DNA of 64,000 nucleotides from contig JAUIRK010000915.1 in NCBI GenBank assembly GCA_030549495.1, positions 1 through 64,000 of the forward strand, in the 5' to 3' direction. The notes under the pieces were generated by a model. It saw only the letters and a program-made list of their open reading frames with translations. It searched no databases and was not told the DNA's origin. This document shows, piece after piece, positions 12,332 to 64,000 of the stretch (positions within the stretch are counted from its first letter, which is position 1; the number at the start of each line of letters is the position of its first letter). The translations under genes and the position numbers were made by a program. The DNA comes from Nectonema munidae (Eukaryota; Nematomorpha; Nectonematoida; Nectonematidae).

Positions 12332-13324
12332 TCAGAAATCACAAGTATTTACTTTAATAAAATTTAAATTAAGTTTTCTACACTCACAAGATTTAGAGAA
12401 AGCATCATGATGAAAATCCTTATATTTTTTACGTATACAATTTACACATTTATGTAATTCTACATTAGAAGAATTAGAACAAGTTTCCGACTTGTGATTT
12501 TCAGAACAGTATTTGCAAACCGCTTTATCTTTAAATTTACAAACAGATGAGGTATGACCAAAGTTACAACAATTGGTACACTGTTTAGATAAGTAAAAAT
12601 CATGAACTTGGTAACATCCATAATTAATGAAAAATTCATTATGATGCATTTTAATAGCATTTCTTATATGAGGATCGACTGAAAAAACAATAAATTTTTT
12701 TCTTGTAGACTCATTAATTTTGGAAAATAGTAATTTAAATTTGTAATTTATGTCTATTAATGGCTTAATATAATTATTTTTACTCAAAATTGATTCAAAA
12801 ATTAAATTATCATCCAAATTGGAATCAAGGTTATTAACCATTATTTTTATACCAAATTTAGGATTATCATGAAGTTTAATGGAAGAACTGTCCTTTAATT
12901 TCTTTTTAAAAACCATCTTAGCATCTTCTAATGATTTAGAGTTTAGAAAAGTATACTTGATAGAATTTTTATTAATATAACGTTTATTAATCTTAATTTT
13001 AGAAAGTGCCTTATCTGAGAAAGAAGTGAAGTCAGAAACATCCTTATCATTATCAAATTTAACTTTAATAAAACAATTGTTACTCACTACATCTGCATAT
13101 GTTTTGGCTGGCTTATCAATTGCTTTATCAAACTTTAAGTCAGATTTTAAAACAGAAGATTTCAGATCATTAAGGCTATCTTTGATTAAATTCAAATCAT
13201 CTATAATGATTGTTGTATCATTTGAAGCTTCTAAAATATTTAAAGCTTGCATTAAACTAGTTTTAATTTCTTTTTTCGTGAGAGAATCAATTTTGAGAAT
13301 AATCCCACGGATCTTCTCCATCAA
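12332..13324 (-). CDS. LINE-2 ORF1 (gag-like, zinc knuckles)
   Basis: Open frame of 330 codons starting at the ATG at 13,324. ORF1 proteins of this type coat the LINE RNA. The C-terminal third carries a perfect CX2CX4HX4C knuckle (CTNCCNFGHTSSVC), a second near-knuckle CX2CX3HX4C (CKYCSENHKSETC) and a third Cys/His cluster (CVNC...HH...CEC). The N-terminal 100 residues are Lys/Asp rich and helical-looking; the middle may hold an RRM-like fold, which I cannot confirm. It sits 54 bases upstream of ORF2. Uninterrupted as read. Confidence 0.8.
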   Translation of the reverse strand: MMEKIRGIILKIDSLTKKEIKTSLMQALNILEASNDTTIIIDDLNLIKDSLNDLKSSVLKSDLKFDKAIDKPAKTYADVVSNNCFIKVKFDNDKDVSDFTSFSDKALSKIKINKRYINKNSIKYTFLNSKSLEDAKMVFKKKLKDSSSIKLHDNPKFGIKIMVNNLDSNLDDNLIFESILSKNNYIKPLIDINYKFKLLFSKINESTRKKFIVFSVDPHIRNAIKMHHNEFFINYGCYQVHDFYLSKQCTNCCNFGHTSSVCKFKDKAVCKYCSENHKSETCSNSSNVELHKCVNCIRKKYKDFHHDAFSKSCECRKLNLNFIKVNTCDF

Positions 13325-13510
13325 GGATATGAAAAAAAAAAATATATATATATATAAATAACTTTCAGACGAAAAAAAGATAAAATGAAATAAATCAAAA
13401 AGAGATTCAACCGTAAAGGAAACGATATTTCAAGAGAAGTTTCCAAACTAAGTGGTTTGAAGATTTTTTCGATTAAAATGTTAGAAGAAGGTTCCAATTT
13501 CAACCATTTT

Positions 13511-13955
13511 TGAAAGAGAGTAAATTGTTGTAATTTGTGTTACAAGTAGATGAATCTACTATGATTAACAGCCAATTAATTTATAATAATAAGGAAAGAC
13601 GTTTATTATTATTATTATTATTAAAAAAAAAAATTATAATGCACATAAAAAAATCATATCAGAAATGTGAGTGATGTTTCCATCATGACTCAGAGAAATA
13701 TTTGTCCAGTTTGTATTCAGCGATCAAAGAGTGGCCACGAAGCCACTATCGTGATGATCAGCAGAGAGGATTTACAAAAATAAATAAAACTACATAAAAA
13801 ATGAAATTTGATAATTAAAAAAAAATATTAATATATAAATATATATATGTAAAATTATATGTATGAATATATATAGAGATATATAGTATAAATATAATTT
13901 AAACAGAGATTAATGGTGAATAGGTTAATACATAATAGATAATATAATAACGTGA
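13511..13955. other. LINE-2 5' leader or older filler
   Basis: AT-rich sequence between LINE-2 ORF1 and the resumption of hAT-A. It has a (tta)n run near 13,604-13,621, A-rich tracts and (at)n around 13,835-13,880. It may be the LINE 5' UTR at least in part. No promoter motif is claimed. Confidence 0.35.
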
Positions 13956-13975
13956 ATAGGTGCTTTTCAATTGAA

Positions 13976-14694
13976 TACAAAAAAAAATACCTCTAAATAA
14001 AAACAAGTGTAAATTTATGATATTCAGTAACAATAAAACTGATTTCTCTGATCACAAACTTTTCATTAATGACTATGTACTAGAACAAGTTGACAATTTC
14101 TTTTACCTCGGAGTCTACATTGACTCTCAACTTTCTTGGAAGTCTCATTTAAATTATGTATTGCTTAAAGTTTCTAGACTTTTAGGTACTTTTTATAGGT
14201 CTCGTAATTTTCTTTCTCCTTCTTCTTCATTAAAATTATTTTATTCTCATGTTTATCCGATTATATTTTATGCTAATATTGTTTGGGCTAACTCCAACCA
14301 ATTTCTGCTCAATAAAATTCAACTTCGCGTAAATAAATTCAATAATTTCATCAACCCTCAAAAATCTAACGAAATGTTTTTATCTCTAAAGAATTTACAT
14401 ATTTATTATTTATGTATTTTTGCGTATAAGAACTTTTTTTTAAATGGTTACTTTGATGATTTGTTCATTTCTAATAACACTTTATATTCTTACTTTACTA
14501 GACAAAATAGCAACATTCATTTACCTTTTATTGATCACCAATCTACTTTCAGAAATATTGTTATAAATTCTATTAAGTTCTTCAATCATTTCTCTCATTT
14601 TCTCGATTGTCATAGCCTTTTCATCTTCAAACGTTCTTTAAAAGCTTTAATTTTATAATTTCCTATTTTATAAGATTTTATAAGTATATATGTA
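13976..14694 (+). mobile_element. LINE-3: 5'-truncated LINE fragment inserted in hAT-A
   Basis: Encodes only the post-RT domain of a jockey/CR1-like ORF2 (14,017-14,658): FFYLGVYIDSQLSWKSHL, then LKLFYSHVYPIIFYANIVWA, ending IFKRSLKALIL. The 10 bp sequence ttcaattgaa stands at 13,966-13,975 and again at 14,695-14,704. It falls on the conserved Gln-Leu codons of the hAT frame, so it reads as a target duplication around a 719 bp insert. The duplication is itself palindromic. No long poly-A is present; the 3' end is AT-rich. Confidence 0.75.
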
Positions 14695-15903
14695 TTCAAT
14701 TGAAATTAATTTTGCTTTCATATGTAAGATTCATTAATGACAATTCAGAATTAACAGAATAATTTTTATTTGCAAGGTCTTTAACCAGTGATACAAAAGG
14801 TTCAAATATTTTTAAGTCTGTTGAAAATTATTTTCTTGAAAAAAACATTCCATTAAAAAATATTTTAGCCTATGCAACTGATGGCGCACAATCAATGGTC
14901 TTGCGATACAGAGGATTTTTAGCGCATTTAAAGAGAATTTGCCCAGATATTCTCACAGTTCACTGTGTGATTCATAGACAACCCCTAGCTAGTAAACTTA
15001 TGTCAACTAGTCTTTCTGAATCGTTGCAAATTGTAATCAAAGCAATATATAAAATAAAAACGAGTTCATACAAAGATAGAATTTTTCAAAGTCTCTGCAA
15101 AGATAATGAAGAGAATTTTACCACCCTTTTAATGCATACCGAAATAAGGTGGCTTTCTAAGGGTAATTGTCTTCAAAGATTTTTCGATCTTTATGACAGT
15201 ATTCTGGATATTTTCAAGAAAAAGGACAGTGAAACTTTTGACAAGCCTAATCAAAAGTGACATCTTTCTGGCTGATATTTTTGCGAAGTTAAATAATATC
15301 AATTTAAAACTGCAAGGACCATCATCAAATCTAATAAAAGCTAAAGGAGTTATTGTCGCTTTTATAAACAAAATGGACATGTTTTCTTCGAGTATATCGC
15401 GTCATAATTTTCACCAATTTCCGAATCTTGATTTGATATGCAAAGAGGGCTTTAAATTTAATGAGAATGCTATAAAAGTATACACAAGTCTGAAATATCA
15501 AAGAGATTTGAAGATTTAATTAATGTTCAAGTTCCTGAATGGTGTTTTGATCCTTTTAAGTTTGATGCTAGGGAAATTAACTGCAAACTTCAAGAAGAAA
15601 TGATAGATTTGCAAAATGTTTTTGAAGCTAAAGCCTTGTTTACATTGTCAGGTTATGAGAAATTCTGGTTAAAGAATCGCTTGTTGTACCCGAATCTTTG
15701 GGAAAAAAATTAGATTTTTGTTTTTCGCATTTCCTTCGACATACTTGGTAGAAGCAGGATTCAGTGCTGCTGTATATTTAAAAAACAAACAAAGAAATAA
15801 ATTGAAAATAGAAGAAACGGGTGATTTAAGGCTCAAGCTTACAAATATGGAGCCAGAAATCAGAGAATTGATGAAAAATCATCAGCTTCAAGGAAGCCAT
15901 TGA
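14695..15903 (+). pseudogene. hAT-A: ZBED5-like transposase, central and C-terminal parts
   Basis: Resumes the reading cut at 8960: LILLSYVRFINDN, LFARSLTSDTKGSNIF, then LAYATDGAQSM (the catalytic D-G-A/P motif), LTVHCVIHRQPLASK, LLMHTEIRWLSKGNCL (conserved H-T-E-x-R-W-L-S-x-G), and finally FPSTYLVEAGFSAAVYLKNK plus LRLKLTNMEPEIRELM, the hAT dimerisation domain. One in-frame stop lies before LFARS and at least two frame changes follow near 15,255 and 15,520. Dead copy. Minus-strand frames here are antisense. Confidence 0.88.
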
Positions 15904-16060
15904 AGTTTTGCTCAATAAATTCCACTTATAATTTAATAGTTTTTTTTTGTTTTTGTAGGGTTTTAATTTTTCTAATTTATTATTTACTCATGGTTTTTAA
16001 AGATCGGAAAACCTTATAACCAATCAAGTTGCTTTTTAATAAAATGTCAAAGTAAAGGGG

Positions 16061-16118
16061 CGATGGGAGATTTATTTCCAAAAAGTGGGCGTTAACAAAA
16101 AAAGGTTGGGAACCCCTG
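16061..16118 (+). repeat. hAT-A right terminal region
   Basis: Ends ...ggttgggaacccctg at 16,118. Read inward this is caggggttcccaacc, the classic hAT terminus of ZBED5-type elements. It follows the C-terminal coding part by about 160 bases, so it is taken as the right end of hAT-A. No matching left terminus was found upstream of 8,444. Confidence 0.65.
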
Positions 16119-16180
16119 AGCTAGATCATGAAGATTTCGTTTCTCTACTTAGTTTTTCCATTATCAAGTTTTAAATATTT

Positions 16181-16626
16181 CTCAGTGTCAATCAAATTTG
16201 AGGTTAAACTATCTCCAAAAATGTTCTCTTTAATTTTACATTAAATATATGTTTTTATTCAAAATCAACCATATTAGTTTTATTTTTGAATTCAGTTTTC
16301 GCATTTAGTTGTTTAAAATATCTGCAAGTGTTATTTAAATGTTCGGTTTACGTATAATATCTACACATCTATTTTTGAAATTTAAATAAAATATCTGTTT
16401 TATACTAAATTCAAGAGGCTGGCTTTATTTTTGAACTCAGTTTTCGCATTTAGCCTTTTAAAATATCTGAAACCTTCAATTAAATTTGCGTTTTACCTCT
16501 AAAATGTCTCCAAATATATTTTCAAAATTTTAAATAAAATATCTGTTTCTATACTAAATTGACTATGCTTATTTTATTTTGGTTAAAAATATCTGGAAGT
16601 GTCAATTAAATTTGTAATGTATGCCT
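16181..16626. repeat. Diverged tandem repeat, period about 145 bp
   Basis: Three units (16,181-16,324; 16,325-16,469; 16,470-16,595) and a partial fourth. Each ends with ttaaaatatctg or a close variant. Shared inner blocks are tgtcaattaaatttg, aataaaatatctgttt, tactaaatt, and ttgaactcagttttcgcatt (the last in units 1-2). Unit 3 is shorter by about 20 bases. Function unknown; it looks like a degenerate minisatellite. Confidence 0.7.
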
Positions 16627-16704
16627 AAAAAGCAATTTTTCAAAAAATCGTTATATAGAAAAATAATTTGTTTTTTTATTTTGTCTTATAATACTTTCTA
16701 GAAT

Positions 16705-16988
16705 CAGGGCCGGCCTTAGGCCACTGAAACATATGCGGCCACAGTGGGCCCCGCGCTTTTCATTTTTCATTTTGATGATATATTGTATGAATTCACTAAA
16801 CGCAAGTTTGGCAAAGTAAAGTTACTTTGATCGTCATATGTTAATGAAAAACTAATAAAACAAATCCCTTTTCTTTTTTTCAAAATCTTATTTCTCACTT
16901 ATAATCTTTTTTCCTACCCACACTGGGCCCCGCGCAATCTATTTTGCATAGGGCCCCGTAAACACTAGGGCTGATCTAGACGGCCCTG
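16705..16988. mobile_element. hAT-type MITE, 284 bp
   Basis: Starts cagggccggccttaggcc and ends ...gacggccctg, giving short inverted ends of about 8 bp. It is flanked by a perfect 8 bp duplication, tctagaat, at 16,697-16,704 and 16,989-16,996, as hAT elements make. GC-rich ends with gggccccgcgc blocks near both termini. No coding capacity; it needs a hAT transposase from elsewhere. Confidence 0.9.
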
Positions 16989-16996
16989 TCTAGAAT

Positions 16997-19900
16997 CATT
17001 TGAATTATGAAATTGCATCATCTCTTATTACATCGTTTGTAATCACATTGAATATATACCACACATAAGCCTAAGCACACACATACAAAAAAACACTGAT
17101 TTTATTTCATATTCATCTTATAATCTTTTACAATACACATCGCTACATATCATATGTAAAACTTTATCTGAACCAAACATATTAAAAAGCTCTTTTTTTA
17201 ATCTCTTCAACAACCCATGTCTTAATACCCTTCCTCTATCTTCATCTGCTAAAACTTAAATCTTCCTCTGGTTTCTCTAAACTGCACCGATGCCTTATTA
17301 TATCGTTTACAATCGACGACACTAACCTTCATTGTTTCTCCGCGTTATGTTTAAAAAAGACGATTATTGGCAAAAGTTCATTTGTTTTTAGTAGCCTCTA
17401 GAAAATACTTCATTAAGATAATTCAGAATCTTGACATTTTGGCTTCAAGATAATGAATATATTTTTATACTGAATTGTCAAGAGACCGTTTTTTTAAGGC
17501 GGAAATTTCGAGAGACCGAAATTTGCTGACCATTTTCAGCCAATCTGGGTCATTAATTTTATAAATTTTTATAATCTCCATTGCGAATCGATTGAATATT
17601 CTAAAATTTGCAAATTAAAAATTCTGTGAATTTTTTAAAAATATTTTGTTTTATATAATTTAGTCATTTTTTATCCGATCACAAAGAGGGAAGATAACTT
17701 TTGATTTAAAATTTATCGTCTTTCTTTTTATATAGCTATTTCGCTTATTTACTTAAATTTTTTTATAAACTTAGTTTAACTAATTTTGTGTCCTTTCAAT
17801 GATTACTTTTTATTTCGTTATTAAGTATGATAATGAAAAAAATAAAATAATGTCCAAGGCTCTAAAAGTAAGAAATTTTTTAAAATTTTCTGTTTCGTAC
17901 CAACAGAAGAATAGTCAGATAGATCGATAAACTGAGTTCCATTCTTCATTTAATCTCTAGACTAATGATAATGATATTTATTATCTGATTTAAAAATCCT
18001 AATGAAAAAATCCTAATCTCTACGTTTTCAGCTATCTAACTTTCAATATTTGTGATATGCTGTAAAATTTTTGAAAACATTCATTTCCTATGGATTCAAC
18101 TCTTTTTATAATAATTCTTGTACATAATATACTGGTGTCTTAACATTCATATATTATGTATGTATACTAGGAGATATTTAAGGGACCTTCCTATGCCACG
18201 TCCTTCTCAAAGAATATTCAATAATATACAGTTTGTTCATAAATTTGTTAGATGAGAAATATTTTTTGTATCATTTTCAAAAAATCGGCTCCTAAAATGC
18301 CCTACTTTCAATTTTTTTAAGTACGCCACCTATAGTAACGTATTCAGAAAATTATTTTAGGATACCTCTTAAAATTTTAGAGAGGGGGGGGGGGTTTAAA
18401 GAGAATCATTATACATACCTGGTTATTATTAATGAAGCTTCACTTTTAAAATATAATTCATATTGGTAAACAAATAAATTGTAAATTTTATTAAGATAAT
18501 TTACAAAAATATTTAAAAATATATAAGTCAGGTATTAACAGGATAAATATTAAAAAGATTTTTTATAACAAAACTGTCTTTTCGTGAATGAATTTTGGGA
18601 TGGTAGTGAACACATACGTATGAATGAGGGAAGTTTTGAGAACGTCTTTCAAAAGAAAGATGATTTAAATAAATTGAAATAGATGTTGAAGGGAACAGTA
18701 TGAACAATTCAATATTATAGTAAATGTGGATATGTGTGGACTCAAAATAATCACGATTAATTGATAAAAACGATTAAAGTGATATTGAGTATACTTTATT
18801 CCGATTTCTCAAAATTTATAATGTCTTAGAAGATTGAATAAACATAATGGGTGAACATTTAAAAGCTAAAACGTTTCACCCTTTGCCTTAAACTTTACTT
18901 AATGTTAAATATAAATATAAAATTCTAATTCCTATGTAAAATTTTGATTCAAATTTAAAAATCTGTTGTTCTGAATTTTTAAAGAATTTCTTTTAATAAA
19001 TTAGTATTTTAACGAGCTACTTTATATAAGTACACTCTACCTGTAATATTTCATTCTGCCAAAGGGAATAAGATTGATTGTTGAAATTTTTATTTACTTT
19101 TAAGTATAATATTGAGATTTTTAATCAAGTAAAAGATATACACGCCTGCCAAAAATGTTATCAACATAATTCATAGTGGGGTTGAATATGTAAATAAAAT
19201 TAGATCTAAATGGCCTACTAAGATAGCACCAAACATTTTAAGTAATTTTTTAAATAAACAACATAATTATTTTTTTGATAACTTGGTTTCTATTTATGCT
19301 GACTAACAAAAACACGGATAAAATAATTTGGAACTTCAATAAAATTATGAAAAAATTCAACACTATTTTGACACTTCCTTTTAAAGATTTCAGTTAGGCC
19401 CACGCTTGAGCTACATTTTGCTAGCGAGCTTGTTTGCCCATGCCCTTTCTTATTTGATTGCATCTCGATCAGTTGAACATATCTGATAAATACTTATTTT
19501 TTATTAAAGACTTGAGAATTCCATTGAAGAAGGATTTTGTTAACTAAATACATAAAATTTATTTAAATTTAATACGGAAAAGGTCTTTGTTTTTTGTGTG
19601 CAGACAATACTATTCAAAATAAAAATTTACAAAAATTTATTTCACGGCCTTTAAAGCAAAATTTCCTTTTGTATGCATTACAGAATTACCTCAGTCTGAA
19701 AAAATACTTTAAGACTTTCCTTAGCCAAATAGTTTTAATGTTTAAAATTATCTTCATTTTCTTTACTTTTTGAAGGAGTGAGAAGAACCTGACTAAATAT
19801 AAAATAACCCAGAATGAACGAAAAAAGCGTAGCTCAAAACAGGAACAGGATCTATATTTACTGTAACTTTTTATGACTTGTAGTCAATAACAGTATTATT

Positions 19901-20456
19901 AACTATTATTGTTTTTTTAAATATTCGAATCACTTTTTCGAAGAGGGCTCATTTTCTCATCTAAGGAGAAATGTGGGGATTCATATATGTTTGTTGTATA
20001 CAGCACAGGGAAGGACAAAATGGTTTCTAAGTATGCTCGAATGTAAAATTGTATACACTAATAATCTCAAGGGGGTTTCAGACACTGTTGGCAATTTTAC
20101 CCAGGCGAATAAAATTCATACTTGTTAATGCGTAAAACCGTTTTTAAAAATCCAGTAAAAGCGAATTTTTAAAAAAAAAATTATGCATTAATATTAAGCT
20201 TTTATCAGTTCCCTTCTCAATTGCAGATCTCATTTTTTATATTTTTGCAAGCACCTCAAACAATCGAGTTTCAACAGGAAAAACACAGAACTTGTAAAAA
20301 TTGATCATTTTCTGTACTCTAATTGAATTTCTTTTGTGCTTTCAGTTCATTGAATGTTATTTTTAAAACTTCTTCAATATTTCAAGTGTTCACTTTTTCA
20401 ATTACAGCATTATTTTTACGTTTTTTTTTATAGGTATTTTCTATTTTTTCTGTTTT
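16997..20456. other. AT-rich intergenic spacer upstream of TopBP1
   Basis: No confident gene. It holds a run of ten or more G at about 18,385-18,395 and a stretch near 19,451-19,497 that recurs, diverged, at 54,838-54,885. The TopBP1 promoter should lie in its right part, but no core promoter element could be told apart from the AT background. Confidence 0.45.

Positions 20457-64000
<43,544 letters not shown>

Larger units (their letters stand above)
8961..13510 (-). mobile_element. LINE-2: near full-length non-LTR retrotransposon inserted in hAT-A
   Basis: Minus-strand LINE. Its poly-A tail is the 22-T run at 8961-8982, preceded on the element strand by an aataaa signal. Order 5' to 3': ORF1 with zinc knuckles (13,324-12,332), apurinic-type endonuclease (12,277-11,603), linker and reverse transcriptase (11,474-9,999), post-RT domain (10,035-9,403), 3' UTR. 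ORF2 is broken in several places, so the copy is dead, but few changes separate the frames and it is probably fairly young. The 5' end is uncertain (13,510 to about 13,955). A clear target duplication was not found; only acagaa-like sequence is shared. Confidence 0.9.

Noticed and set aside
17118-17248. Minus-strand 43-codon frame with a downstream aataaa, resembling a last exon of another gene
   Set aside because: The upstream reading is blocked by a stop without an acceptor in between, no family is recognised, and frames of this length are common at this base composition.

Overview
The window is animal genomic DNA: very AT-rich, with one spliced host gene and a dense, nested population of LINEs, a SINE and DNA transposons. 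Transposon type, bimodal intron lengths (about 54-83 bp against several kb) and an animal-type TopBP1 gene point to an invertebrate metazoan. I cannot name the species; an AT-rich arthropod such as a parasitic copepod would fit, but that is inference. I see no bacterial operon, CRISPR array or intact tRNA/rRNA gene.
Layout. Positions 1-7,845: a LINE reverse transcriptase gene split by a 5.6 kb Mutator-like (MULE) transposon with about 260 bp terminal inverted repeats and a perfect 9 bp target duplication. 8,231-16,118: a ZBED5-like hAT transposase relic split by a nearly full-length minus-strand LINE and by a short LINE 3' fragment. 16,181-16,988: a diverged tandem repeat of about 145 bp and a small hAT-type MITE with an 8 bp duplication. 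16,997-20,456: AT-rich spacer, probably the 5' flank of the host gene.
From about 20,457 to beyond the right edge lies the host gene, a TopBP1 (Cut5/Dpb11/Mus101) orthologue on the plus strand. Twenty exons are proposed. They encode BRCT0 to BRCT6, the ATR-activation segment with its WDD motif, and the start of BRCT7; the rest lies past 64,000. All but one of the exon junctions keep reading phase. The exception (46,135 to 61,335) implies one exon of 3n+2 bases that I did not find. The gene looks intact and expressed as a DNA-replication and checkpoint scaffold.
Its introns act as a transposon trap: TTAA-type (piggyBac-like) MITEs at 22,007 and 24,714 and one split by a CGGBP1-like hAT at 27,722-29,907; a TA-flanked MITE; a hAT MITE at 27,131; an I/R1-like LINE 3' end at 31,506; an RTE-like LINE tail at 36,400; a tRNA-derived SINE at 41,756; hAT relics at 43,750, 46,620 and 51,363; a Tigger element with an uninterrupted 593-residue transposase at 47,622; a Merlin element at 53,897; an unusual A-B-A'-B' foldback at 55,241; a degraded piggyBac at 55,690-58,956; and an old Tigger-like relic at 59,990-61,130.
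The TopBP1 exons work together as one transcript. Nothing suggests that the transposons and the host gene cooperate; the transposons sit in introns and have not broken the reading frame where it could be followed. I found no clear new multi-gene system. The most distinctive objects are the foldback, the Merlin element with perfect ends, and the nested insertions whose target duplications let the insertion order be read.
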